This document shows positions 51,464-63,134 of a stretch of 64,000 bases of DNA, in pieces; the stretch's first letter is position 1; each line of letters begins with the position of its first letter. The DNA is taken from the NCBI RefSeq assembly GCF_000203795.2, contig NW_006281101.1, positions 769,279-833,278 of the forward strand, read 5' to 3'. This DNA comes from Batrachochytrium dendrobatidis JAM81. Lineage: Eukaryota; Chytridiomycota; Chytridiomycetes; Rhizophydiales. The notes below the pieces were generated by a model. That model saw nothing but the letters and a program-made list of their open reading frames with translations. It searched no databases and was not told where the DNA came from. Position numbers and translations under genes: made by a program.

Positions 51464-51888
51464 TGGATTCATATTGTAACTGAGTTTAATCCTGTCTATA
51501 AACCTTAACTTGGTTACATTTCCTTTACTGCTGGTCTAACTCGGTTTAGTTTATAGACATTGTTTCAGCACACACCTACACTTGAATCCCCCGCCTCGCG
51601 GCCTTGTGCGTATCGCTAATCTTGTATTCACATGTCTTTTGATAGTATATGCAATACTATATATAAGCTCCCATAGACACTGTAATCTCATCTTTATATT
51701 CTTTTTTGGATCATAGTGCAAAATACGAAACTGTTAATATATGGATCAACCTTTTTGAAGTAATTTCCTGTGTATTGTATTGGCCAAGTGTAATAAAGCA
51801 TAGTTTATTCTCAAGCGTTTGATTTCCACGTGACCATCATTAAATTCGTGTTTTGCTGTTGAGCTGGCATTTTGTGGTTTATCCCTTG

Positions 51889-53525
51889 ATGCACATACAG
51901 TTGAATTCAACTGGGGATGAAGACGCAGAGCCTGAGCTCAACTGCCAGTTGATGGATGGTGAGTGTTACTTTCTATTTTTAGCTGAACACCTGCTTTCAC
52001 AACTAAAGAATAGGGACTTGCTGTTGGGGATTTCTAATAAAACTACTATTTACCTGCACTTGCAAAAGTCATAACTGTCCTAAACTTTTGATTACTTTTC
52101 TTTTTCATACATGGCCAAACTCCTATTGTTTGAAATGGGTGAATCATGGCCTAGGCTTCGCGGTTGTGGTTCAAGTCCTGTTGGCTTCGATTGCACTAGG
52201 ATCGTTGTTTATTAAACGCCACAGAGAAACCCCTCGACGTCCTTTGCTTATTTGGTAAGCTGCTCGACTTTCCGAATATGAATCAGGGCTAGATAAACTG
52301 GCATATGACTCGATAGGCTTTGGATGATGTTGCAAGTTTGAATGAGCTTCAGATTCATTGTTAATTTTCTGTTTGGTTGGATATACTGCGTGTATGTTTA
52401 GGGCTATGGATACATCCAAACAGGCGCTAGCAGCATCTATGGTGCATTTTGTGAATGTGTTTGTGTCTTCTGTAGCTGGAATAGACGCAGAAGGATCTAA
52501 AAATGGCTCCACAAACCCTTGTGTGTGGTACTTTCTGAATGTAAGCTATTTTTGTTTGATTCGCTTGCAGTTTTAGATGGCTGGTTGATTTATACTTGCA
52601 AATCTGTGTAGTTGGGTTTAGATACAACTATTGGTGTTGGCATCTTGTATATATTCTTAAAAGCTGTGCATGCGATTGCAGATATGCTTCAGATCTCCGA
52701 CACCACATCAGGAGAATATGGCAATCCGCCAAGGTGAGATGATTTGCACACTACCAAAATATAGTATTGCAATTTGCTTTTGAAAATAAATTGATGTTAA
52801 TGTTAAACTTGCGCAATCCCAGGTTCATGCCATGGTTTAAACAGCTTTGTCTGTTTATCACGGCATGGTTTTTTGTCAAACTCCTTGTGGTTATTTCTCT
52901 AGAGCTCTTTCCATTTCTTGGAATATTTGGAAAGTGGGTTTTGTCCCCACTTACTGCAATCGGAGATCCACGCTTTCAGATCGTGGTTGTAATGCTGATA
53001 TTTCCATTAATCATGAACATTGTGCAAGCATGGCTGATTGATATGGTTATCAAGGGAGATATGCACAAGTTTCGTCGAATTAGATCTAGTATGGATCAAA
53101 CTGAAGCTGTTGCTGCATCGTTGGGTACAACAGGTCCAGAATCACAATCTGACTGGATTATAGGCGACTCTACAGAGCTACTACAAGACAATGATGTTGT
53201 TGAACATGAGGAAGGGTTGAATGTCCACGAGAACGTTGCTCCAGCACAGTTGTTTACACGCATGTTTAGGCATCCACAAACATCATATGGCTATCGAAGG
53301 GTACAGGGTCAGCGGGGATGGATTGAATGGATAAGCACGCTCTTTGGTCGAAATCAACGGGGAGATGAGAATCGTCGCGATTTCCGAGCCAGAGCACCGC
53401 TATCTGAAACCAATTTAGTAGTCTATGATGATGATGAAGATACGGGCTTGCATGAAAGTGCATCTGCTTCAAGCATCGAGCCTCAAATGGATTGTAAACC
53501 TATTCTTGGATCCCACTCTGATTAG
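51889..53525 (+). CDS. STIMATE/TMEM110-like multi-pass membrane protein
   Basis: In animals STIMATE is an ER membrane protein that supports STIM-Orai calcium entry; fungal relatives are annotated as vacuolar membrane proteins. Five exons (51889-51958, 52155-52254, 52402-52540, 52612-52733, 52823-53525) make 377 residues. Family motifs: NCQLMDGFAVVVQVLLASIA (first helix), FIKRHRETPRRPLLIWAMD followed by TSKQALAASMVHFVNVFVSS, CVWYFLNLGLDTTIGVGILY, GEYGNPPRFMPWFKQLCLFI, and FQIVVVMLIFPLIMNIVQAW. About five membrane helices precede a basic then acidic cytosolic tail of about 150 residues. The start is the first in-frame ATG giving the NCQL segment. Confidence 0.85.
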
Positions 53526-54051
53526 CCCATGTCTTCAAATTCTTGATGAATATTCGAGTTTAGTATCGCATTTTACATGGTAGCTGGCAAAACATACCCA
53601 TTTTAATCTTTTGGCATTGATGGTGTTCACTGATATTGTTGTTTTTGGAAAGAGGTTTACATTTCTCTTGATTTTTACTGATCCAATACATATACATTTG
53701 ATACTACGATTGCTTTGATGATTTATTAGACCTTTGCTTTATTGGAATGTACGAGAAAGTGGATTCTTGTCAAACCAAACAGGTTTGTGTTTTGAAAATA
53801 GATTTGCAAAGGTTGAATGCAAATATTTACTGCCATCTAGTATTTTATCAATACTGGCTACAGTTGAATGGACGGTTGATGCTGATTAATGAAAAACTTC
53901 AACTCGACAATATTCTTTCCATTCCAGCACTGTCAATCCTATTTTGAATAAAATTGGTTGTTGCATTTTGTTGAGCTTATGCTTGCTATTAAGATTCGTG
54001 TTTATGATTAAACCGTATCGTTATATAACGCCAGCTCTCATATGTCAGTAC
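53526..54051. other. Intergenic before the inverted duplication
   Basis: AT-rich. Two short frames on the plus strand (53747-53947 and 53944-54147) have hydrophobic composition but no motif; the second runs across the edge of the inverted repeat. I see no supported gene. Confidence 0.45.
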
Positions 54052-54225
54052 TTTACAGCTGTTGAATTATATCCAGTCAGTATTGGCTGGTCATTTACAT
54101 TATTGACTCACTATCTACCAGTTTATACACTGACATTTGTCAACTAGATAATACATATCAGATATCAATTTCAGTATTTATTTGTAATTCAAATTGCACA
54201 AGTCTAGTGTATCAAGTTCAAGATA

Positions 54226-54819
54226 CTAGTTTTTGGTAAACTTTGATGTCAGCTTTTTCAAATTGCTTTCTGATTCAATGCCGTGCCCTTTTTTGAAATC
54301 ATCCAATTCACGCTTGGCTTGCTCTCTTTTTTCTTTTACTTCCCTATAGCTACCATATATTTCAAGATCACTATGATATTTGGCTTTTTGTGCACGCTCT
54401 TTTTGTGTCAGGCTAGAGTCGGGTTTATGTAATAGAGCTTCTAGTTTTTCTTTTGGTAGATGAACCCAAGTGGCTCCAGATTGTAAACCATCGAAATGTT
54501 TTGATGCCAGATAAGGTGATTTTTTTTCGAGCTGCTTATATTTTTCATACTTTTGCCTGAGCTGAAGATACTGACTTTGAACCTCGCCCGTTTCGTCTTC
54601 TGAACTGTCACTGTGATCTTCATCTTCATCTTCATCTTCGTCTTCGTTGTCAATAAGCTTTTTCATGTCGGATCCATTATTTTGAAACGGTAGTTTTATG
54701 CCTTTGCCAGGACTACGTTTTGATAGATGCAGTGATTGAGTTGTTGACTCGGATGCAATCACTGCTGCACTGACAGTCACGGACATGGTCAATGCAAGTA
54801 CGATATCGATAAATTTCAT
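54226..54819 (-). CDS. Small secreted protein, left copy (197 aa)
   Basis: A single exon encoding a signal peptide (MKFIDIVLALTMSVTVSAAV) followed by a dibasic KR at residues 34-35, a likely Kex2 site. An acidic run (about 50-75, DEDEDEDEDE) precedes a charged helical region (QSQYLQLRQKYEKYKQLEKK) and Lys/Glu-rich helices (AKRELDDFKKG), ending KKLTSKFTKN. No cysteines occur after the signal, so it is not a disulfide-type effector. No enzyme motif is seen. It is one of two divergent paralogs in an inverted duplication; a host-interaction role would be a guess from secretion and rapid divergence only. Confidence 0.85.
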   Translation of the reverse strand: MKFIDIVLALTMSVTVSAAVIASESTTQSLHLSKRSPGKGIKLPFQNNGSDMKKLIDNEDEDEDEDEDHSDSSEDETGEVQSQYLQLRQKYEKYKQLEKKSPYLASKHFDGLQSGATWVHLPKEKLEALLHKPDSSLTQKERAQKAKYHSDLEIYGSYREVKEKREQAKRELDDFKKGHGIESESNLKKLTSKFTKN

Positions 54820-56129
54820 ATTGGCGAGTTTGTAATTGAAGTCGAATGGCTCAAGATGATGTGGAAGCTAGTATTCAATTGAATGGTTTTTAAGATTAGG
54901 AAAATGGCAGCGTATTTAAGCATTTAGCTTGGTAACCCTTTAGTGTATCTCCCTGACGTCGCATAAATATTGTTGGAAAAAGTGTATTGGTTTGTACAAA
55001 CCGGATCTTTTCCCGGACCACAAGATTAGTTTGTGGTCATTTTGTAAATAAAAGATCAAAGTGTACATGTCTTTGGACATGCTATTTAGGGTGACTTGTT
55101 TCAAAAGCGCGGTTTAAAAATGGTGTATAACAAACAGGGAATCCCCTCCCTGACTAGATATGTTGGTGTACCCAGATGGCATTTTGACAGATGCTGATGG
55201 GATTGTGCATCATGATATGTGCAATGAGTATTGATTGAATAAAGTATGACAGAGTCGGAAATAGCATGTATTACAACAGGATACTGTTGATATTTGTTAA
55301 ATGGTTGTCAGATTATTCAAAATTAACAGATGTGTATGGCTTAGATTGGGCTAACAATCGATTATAAAGCAGCTAGCTGAACGACAATCGTATCAGATAT
55401 AAGGCTGAATGTGAATAATGGTTGTCATTTATACACCGGTGTTGATACCGCCAAGTATAGTTCAAGGTTCGACCATTCATTAACAATGAGTGTGATTCAG
55501 CATGAAAAATGCTGTAATATGTTCAGCAATATCAACACCAGTGTATGAATGACAACCATCATTCACGTTCGGCTAGCTGCTTTATAATCGATTGTTAGCC
55601 CAATCTAAGCCATACACATCTGTTAATTTTGAATAATCCGACAACCATTTAACAAATATCAACAGTATCCTGTTGTAATACATGCTATTTCCGACTCTGT
55701 CATACTTTATTCAATCAATACTCATTGCACATATCATGATGCACAATCCCATCAACATCTGTCAAAATGCCATCTGGGTACACCAACATATCTAGTCAGG
55801 GAGGGGATTCCCTGTTTGTTATACACCATTTTTAAACCGCGCTTTTGAAACAAGTCACCCTAAATAGCATGTCCAAAGACATGTACACTTTGATATTTTA
55901 TTTACAAAATGACCACAAACTAATCTTGTGGTCCGGGAAAAGATCCGGTTTGTACAAACCAATACACTTTTTCCAACAATATTTATGCGACGTCAGGGAG
56001 ATACACTAAAGGGTTACCAAGCTAAATGCTTAAATACGCTGCCATTTTCCTAATCTTAAAAACCATTCAATTGAATACTAGCTTCCACATCATCTTGAGC
56101 CATTCGACTTCAATTACAAACTCGCCAAT

Positions 56130-56705
56130 ATGAAATTTATCGATATCGTACTTGCATTGACCATGTCCGTGACTGTCAGTGCAGCAGTGATTGCATCCGA
56201 GTCGACAACTCAATCACTGCATCTATCAAAACGTAGTCCTGGCAAAGGCATAAAACTACCGTTTCAAAATAATGGATTCGACGCGAAAAGGCTTACTGGC
56301 AATGGCGATGACGATGAGGATGACAGCCCAGAACACGAAACGGACGAGGTTCAAAGTCAGTATCTTCAGCTCAGGCAAAAGTATGAAAAATATAAACAGC
56401 TCGAAAAAAAATCGCTTTACCAGGCATTAAAACGTTCTGGTGGTTTAAACCCTGGCGCCACTTGGGTTCATTTATCAAAGGAAAAAATGGATACTCTATT
56501 ACATAAACCCGACTCTAGCCTGACACAAAAAGAGCGTGTACAAAAAGCCAAACACAATAGTGATCTTGCAGCATATGGTGGCTATATGGAAGCAAAAGAA
56601 AAGAAAAAGCAAGCCAAGCGTGAATTGGATGATTTCAAAAAAGGGAGTGGTATGGGATCAGGAAGCAGTTTGAAAAAGCTGACATCAAAGTTTACCAAAA
56701 ACTAG
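56130..56705 (+). CDS. Small secreted protein, right copy (191 aa)
   Basis: A paralog of the 54226-54819 gene. The first 49 residues and the last 11 are identical to the left copy, including the signal peptide and the KR site. Between them the acidic run is six residues shorter and roughly thirty residues differ, clustered at positions following NNG and after KYKQLEKKS. The blocks QSQYLQLRQKYEKYKQLEKK, LLHKPDSSLTQKER and QAKRELDDFKKG are conserved. The promoter region is practically the same as that of the left copy, so both are probably expressed under the same conditions. Function unknown. Confidence 0.85.
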   Translation: MKFIDIVLALTMSVTVSAAVIASESTTQSLHLSKRSPGKGIKLPFQNNGFDAKRLTGNGDDDEDDSPEHETDEVQSQYLQLRQKYEKYKQLEKKSLYQALKRSGGLNPGATWVHLSKEKMDTLLHKPDSSLTQKERVQKAKHNSDLAAYGGYMEAKEKKKQAKRELDDFKKGSGMGSGSSLKKLTSKFTKN

Positions 56706-56879
56706 TATCTTGAACTTGATACACTAGACTTGTGCAATTTGAATTACAAATAAATACTGAAATTGATATCTGATATGTATTATCTAGTTGACAAATGTCA
56801 ATGTATAAACTGGTAGATAGTGAGTCAATAATGTAAATGACCAGCCAATACTGACTGGATATAATTCAACAGCTGTAAA

Positions 56880-57720
56880 ATCAATCTAATTATCCAAAAG
56901 ATTGCTGAGCAGAATAAACGAGTGTCAATACTCTTATTTTTCAAATTACTTTGCGATTTTGACAGTTCAATCGCAGTTGACAGACAACTCACTCTGAACC
57001 ACTTGGTCTATCTATGTAAACCTGACACTTTGCTTACAGCTGGAGTTGAAGAACGTGAAAACAAGTGAAAAATAACTGATCAGTAAAGGCATTTCCTTCA
57101 TTGATAAAATAAGCCGCATCTGCGTAGAATTCATTCAAATGTGTGATCTTGCACGATCGGCTGGTGGTATGCGGAGTAAAGAGTGTTATTGTATGCTATA
57201 TTACGCCAATCTCGTCTTGGGCTTGAGAATGCAAACATCATTTCGATAGGGTTGTGAATTGGCTCGAATTGATTTTGTTTTAAAAAGTACATCATACCGC
57301 AAGTGGTGATGCTGTCCGCATGTTACATTTACTCGCTTAAACATTCTTGCGAATCTGCTCCATATCTACACGACCCGTCTGTTACACAAGAATGAAAGCC
57401 GCCACTTGTTTATCTTGCGTCAAGATGAGTGATCTTTCAGGGTTTGTTGATCGTGGTTTGCTTAAGCATGCAGCTTATCGATAGAGCGTCTGTCACTGAC
57501 CTAAGCCAATCGCATAATTGGACGTATAGACAGATATTGTTTTTAGAATACTGCCAGTTGCAAGACATTTGTGGTTTACTCGAGAGAATAATAAATAATT
57601 GTTTTTCCCATTCTCATCTTCGTCTTCAGCTGTAAATTTCATCATCTGTAGCTAAACAGTTCTAAATTAGCATGAATATTTTTATCTAATCATATTAAAA
57701 TTTCCAGGTTAAAAAAATAT
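56880..57720. other. Intergenic between the duplication and tRNA-Ser
   Basis: No supported gene. A frame at 57429-57635 has no motif and is likely random. Confidence 0.45.
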
Positions 57721-57802
57721 GACAACGTGGCCGAGTGGTTAAGGCGATTGACTAGAAATCAATTCCTCTCTGAGGGCGCAGGTTCGAGTCCTGCCGTTGT
57801 CG
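57721..57802 (+). tRNA. tRNA-Ser (anticodon AGA)
   Basis: An 82-nt class II tRNA without intron. The acceptor stem GACAACG pairs with CGTTGTC and is followed by discriminator G. The D arm is GGCCGAGTGGTTAAGGC. The anticodon stem ATTGA/TCAAT encloses loop CTAGAAA, so the anticodon is AGA, reading UCU and, after inosine conversion, other UCN codons. The long variable arm and the T arm GGTTCGAGTCC (B box) fit serine. Confidence 0.95.
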
Positions 57803-57803
57803 C

Positions 57804-57809
57804 TTTTTT
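57804..57809 (+). terminator. RNA polymerase III terminator of tRNA-Ser
   Basis: A run of six T residues two bases after the mature tRNA end. Confidence 0.85.
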
Positions 57810-57929
57810 AATTTCATTTTGATTAAACTGGTAAACATTTACACGACTATTAGACATTGTTTCTAGCAGTACACTTTTTAAAATAAATATGTTTTAAAAC
57901 CAGGTATTTCATTCGATGCTAGACTACTT

Positions 57930-60900
57930 TTACTTGACCATTACCAAACCTCGCACATTTATCAAAAACCTGCCAAACATCTCCCTCATTGCTCGTTGTT
58001 CAGGTGTGCCAACATTATCTCGTGGATCGTAGTACATACTTCCACACCCTTGCCCAATTTTTAATTTTCCGGCAAGCAAAAGTGATCGCTGATGCGTTTC
58101 ATGTGTATCCAGCATAGCAGACAGCGACGAAAACGCCTCTGTAAGCTGTTGTGAAAAGGCATGGGGTTGGCTTTGAATAATCTGTCCAGCAATAGCTTGA
58201 AATGATTGGCGACGAATAGAAACAAGAGAAGACACGGCATCAGCAGCAGAGTTGATGAGTGAAGAGTCAAATGTCTTGAATAACATGCATGTGAGTGTTT
58301 CGTGGAGTAAAGCATCAATATGAGCGCTCTGTGGACTTTCATACTGGATAGAAATGCCGCCGGTAGAATTGGACATGGCTTTAGAAACTTGTTCTGACCA
58401 CAAATACAAAGCAATGGATTCCATTGCGCGAAGTGAACCAATGCTGAGTGAAGTAATATGCTGGTTCAAACCATAGACCAGTGATTTGAAAAGACACGAT
58501 ATCAAATTGTCCGATAGCTGCATCAATCTATCAGGAAAATATTCTACTATATATGTCACAATGCCAATATACCCTTTACAAAGTTGGGGATACTGCAGTT
58601 GATGTATAGGTTGAAAAAGTATAACCAGGTCAGGCATGGTATCAATTAGCATCTGATTTGATTAATAAAGAACCCAAGATAGTCATGTTAAATATTGGTT
58701 TAAACAACTGCTTACGCTCAGCATCTCTTTAGTGATAAGCGGAATCAGGGCATTGACTCCAAAAAAGACGACTTGTACAACATCCACAGCAGTGGCATTG
58801 GTCGACTTTCGCAGCCGATGCACCACATCTGCACGATCTAAAAAGAAAAGTAAGTAATATAGCTCCAACACTATTGAGTAATCTAGTAGAGCATTATATC
58901 CAATCAAATATACACTTACCCAGTCCTTCATATTCAGAAGTGATAAGGCCAGTCAGCATCTCTAGCAATATGGACAAATCAACATTGAGTTCCGAGTCTA
59001 CATTATTAGGCCCACGCTTACGACCCACTTCATTCTTTGCGTAGACCTCGATCAAATCCCACACATTTTTATACAGTACATCATAGTGATGTTGCTGTAG
59101 TGCGTCCAATGCCTTTAAATTGACAAAAAGCAGATTAATACAACAAATTCAATATGATTCCCAAATCAAAGTACTATGAAAATTACCTGGTATTTAACAA
59201 GGTCGCGAAAGAATTGCAGGATATAAAATTCAACGTCTGGGTAATTATGATATAGATCCAGCAGTTTTACAAAAACAGGAAACTGTCTTGCACATGCTTC
59301 AAAAATTACAACCATATTGGTTTCGTCCGCAGCAAGCGCAAGTCCGCCATACATCTCCATCACATTAACAACCTGTTCTTGAATTTCAGACAATTGATAC
59401 ACAGTTGAAAAGTCGGGACGATGAACTGTCCTGACAAGCATGTTCTATTATAAACGTATCATTTGGTAAGATTAAAAGCACATACCAGTTATAAACAGTA
59501 AAAACTGGCAAGTACCATCTCACCTCAATTGCAGTGATCAAATTAGTAAAGTGAGCAGTACGCTCAACACCAGTAGCGTGGGTGTAAATGTAAGCGATGG
59601 TTTGTATTAGATTACTATGAAGCGTGGCTGGTAAACGACTTAGATTTGCCAAAAAATACTGGACTAGACTATTGAATGTAGCTACACCATTGAAAAGATA
59701 GAGTTGCGTGGTCAGAAATAGCTGCATTTCTATACACACACGACTTGAATATCAAAAAATAAGTTGTCGCTCACCACTAGTCAAAAACATATTTCTAGCA
59801 TCCTTATTGCCAGATAGACCTTCAATTACAGATAAAATCTGACCAACAACATCCACATCGGAATGCCACACAACAAAATTCCGTTGGACTTTATCCAACA
59901 GAAACTCGGTTGCTTGAGGAGCACCTCCCATCTTTCCGAATGCATTTACAAAACTTGGGCTATATTAGAAATGTAAAATGATTCAGCAATTAATCAAACC
60001 CCCAGATCAATTCGCAACACATTTCTATCCAGCCACTCTACCTCAAATCGGAATAGTTTGAAGGATCAACAAAAAGATAAGTACAACCCCATCGTTCAAC
60101 AAACCAAAGTAATGTCTCTACAATCAGAGGGCTTGTTATAGCATGTTTGGCAGATCCAGGCTCAACAGTGACAAGTTCAAGAATGTTGAAAATGCAGGTT
60201 GGCAGTGCAATACAAGGATCATCTTCCATTTTTTCAATTTGTTTCTACAAGTACACAACAATTAAAGTATAGTTTAATCATCATGAATCAAGGTTATGAT
60301 GGATTCGGTTAAATTAGTATGCAATTAAAGATCTACCGAAAGTTGCTGCAGCAGTGTTGGGATTAAGGGTTTTTCGCCATCCGCAGAGTCAGCCAACACA
60401 TGACCTGCAATTAGCGTAAGCCAGTGAATCTGTTCATTCAATAATGCAATCGTCTTCTGCGCTATATACATGCATTTAGTACAATTCAAATTCCAGTGAC
60501 AACAATACAAATATAGCAAAAGCAATCATTTACAGGTTGACTGAGGATTGACGTAAATCTGTGAAAGATTGCCGTAGTGCTCGGTTAGCAATTGACCAAG
60601 TTGAACAAGACACTTGGCACTGTTGACGCGTGCAATGGTTGCAATGTAGAGCAGTTGATCGCCATATAAATGCTATTGAATTATTACATATATATCAGTT
60701 AAGCAGTTGATTTGATAGTATTACTCATTCAAAATTTACCAAATCTTTAAAGTGAGTTTCGACATCCTCATCCTCCTCAATAGTCTGCTTTGCAAGACGC
60801 AAACGAACGTCAAGATACGCATGAAATATTTCAAAACAGATGGTTGATATAAAAGAAAGCATTTCTTTTGCAGAGCCAACATTAGGTCGTGCTTCTGATG

Positions 60901-63074
60901 CCATATCTTCTGACACTATCACGTCCTCTAAATCCTGCACTAAAAACACGAGGTACCCAAACATGCATATCAATATGCCGATCAAACCACACATGACAAA
61001 ACATGTAAAAATCACAAATGGGTATTTTGGATTGAAGACGTCCTATAAATCACTTTACCAAAAGAACACCACATAGCCAGTAGCTCCTCAGCAGTATCTG
61101 AACTCCAGCTATCATCCAACTCATCGACCATATTTTGAAGGCATACAATGGTGAGTTTTCCGAATCCTTGAAGAAACGGACCAAGCGAAGGAATGCGTAT
61201 CAGCATTTTGATTTGAAAACGAGCCAATAGCTGCTTGCCAATCTGAGACATATCTGACAGAAGTTCTCCTGAATTTTCAAACGATTCGTCTGTGATGGTT
61301 TGAAAAACACTAAAAATAAAATTGATTGATAAAAATATGGTAAACCAAACATGTTCATATCAACAGTCAAACATTAGTAGACCAACTTATTCACATACAA
61401 ATCTAAATGCTTGGTCGTGTTTTCCAGTAAGCAGTGGACATATTCTAGTGTTTCTCCTTCATTGGCAAGCACATCTCCATGCAGTCCGGCCAACTGAATC
61501 ACACACTTGTGTGCCTTGGTCGATATGGATGGCTCGCGCGCAAATAGCATTGCAATCTAATTTAGTAGAGTTGCATTCAAAGTGGTTGAAACCCCACACC
61601 AAATCACTGGTCAACCCGAATGCTTGAATAATAGTAAAACAGTATTTGCGTCTCAAAAGTTGTGTACCTGGAAAAAAAGACCTAAAACATTGGGACTAAG
61701 CAATACAGTTCGCCAAGTAGCAGGAAAATTTGGTGCATCATAGAATTCCTCTTCATTGCTATTTACAACAGAGCAAGCTGGAGCTAACGTGGCGGGGCTT
61801 CCAGAGATGCATGTCCAAGAAAGGATTTTTTCGGCACAAAACAAATTGTGGTTCAGTATTTTTTTCCCATCGATAGTGGATAGGAATTGTGGAGAGCGAA
61901 GCTCGTTGTGGATTGATCTTAAAATTGATTCAAAGACTACTTGAAGATGCGATCGCTAGAAATTGTGTTGGTAAGTCAGGGTAAATCAACGAGTGAGCAG
62001 TTTCTCTGATCATCTCAATAAATTTATCGAGAATGCTGATGTTTACCTCAAAGGACACCTGGCAGTCGTGATGAAAGTTCCAAGGCAAGCCCAAAGCCGT
62101 TGCTTTTTTAGACGAAAATTCTTCCAGCAACGCAATTAGTAATTGGAGCGCAGCGTGTCTCTAGAGTAATATCAAGCACAGCAAAACCATATCAATCGGC
62201 TGTTTGTCTATATAAAACGTGAATTACTCAACAATTCAAGCTTAAAAACCTTGTGCCAGTCAGGATTAAAAAGTAGCTGAATGATATCACTTAGTAATTG
62301 ATCTTTGTATTGGCAAGTGTCTTGTAAGTAGCCAAGTTTGATTGCAAGAGCAGCAGTGTATGCAACTTTTGCCATGACATATTGCTGCAAACTATCCATA
62401 TTCAATCATTAGTTCCAAGTCGTTCATATGATGGCAGTTTCAGCTTTGAGAATTAGCGTATCAAGCAATATGTTGCCAAAAGATTGAACAAAAAAAATAC
62501 TTGCGTTGCGCATCGCTGAACGAGATATTGAACCAAATACTGCTGTAAAGCATGACGATCCTCTGCAGTCTGTTGAATGTAAATTCGTGGCAAAGCATCT
62601 TGCAAGGCGATGGCCGCGTGGAATTGGGCAGCAGGCAAAGTCGAGGTTTCTTTCAAAGTGACGGTAAATTTAGATGCGACATAAATCCAATAGGCAGCAT
62701 ATAGCTTGATCATAAAACCCACCTAGAATATACTTGCAGGTATTGTATAGATCAGGCAGTTTGCGAAAGTCCTTTAAAAGCTGTTCCCCCTGCACTCTAG
62801 TTTGAGGCTTTAAAACAAACCAATTAGCAACCGTAATAGAATTGACATCCCATCAAATTTATGATGATGAATTCTGTCTATCGTCCAACTAGAGCCAGAC
62901 CAGACATTTTATAAAGAATACCGAGTATTATCTATGGCCAAGTTTGAACCATTGAAATCACTCGAAAAACCAAGGATTTACCAGCAGTAATTTGTTGACA
63001 GCATCTTCGAAATGAGCCTTTAACGCAGCAGGCTCGATTATGGGTACAGGAAGTCTCTGCTGCATGGCTGTCAT
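57930..63074 (-). CDS. XPO4: Exportin-4 (XPO4)
   Basis: A karyopherin-beta that exports eIF5A and SMAD-type cargo and imports some SOX factors in animals. About twenty exons are spread over 5.1 kb; the first five resolved are 62982-63074, 62723-62807, 62501-62649, 62250-62384 and 62047-62160. Motifs: [20 protein letters not shown] (importin-beta N-terminal repeat), [54 protein letters not shown] with [61 protein letters not shown], and the terminal [12 protein letters not shown], which corresponds to the family's ending. I did not resolve every middle exon. It is absent from budding yeast, which supports an early-diverging fungus. Confidence 0.85.
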
Positions 63075-63134
63075 GTCGTGATGAACGAGAATCAGATACA
63101 CTGGACAACTTCCAGGTTGATGCTTGCTGTTGAT

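Larger units (their letters stand above)
54052..56879. repeat. Large inverted duplication (arms of about 1.4 kb)
   Basis: The left arm is 54052 to about 55453, the right arm about 55529 to 56879, and a spacer of roughly 75 bases lies between. Each arm carries one copy of a secreted-protein gene transcribed outward from the centre. By eye, the non-coding parts differ at only about four positions in 750 compared, apart from a 28-base segment near 55390-55418 present only on the left. The outermost bases are TTTACAGCTG on both sides. Confidence 0.92.

Noticed and set aside
52155..52200. tRNA B-box-like GGTTCAAGTCC
   Set aside because: No acceptor or anticodon stems fit; the sequence is a conserved coding exon of the STIMATE-like gene.
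52171..52512. 113-codon minus-strand ORF
   Set aside because: It overlaps two conserved exons of the STIMATE-like gene on the other strand.
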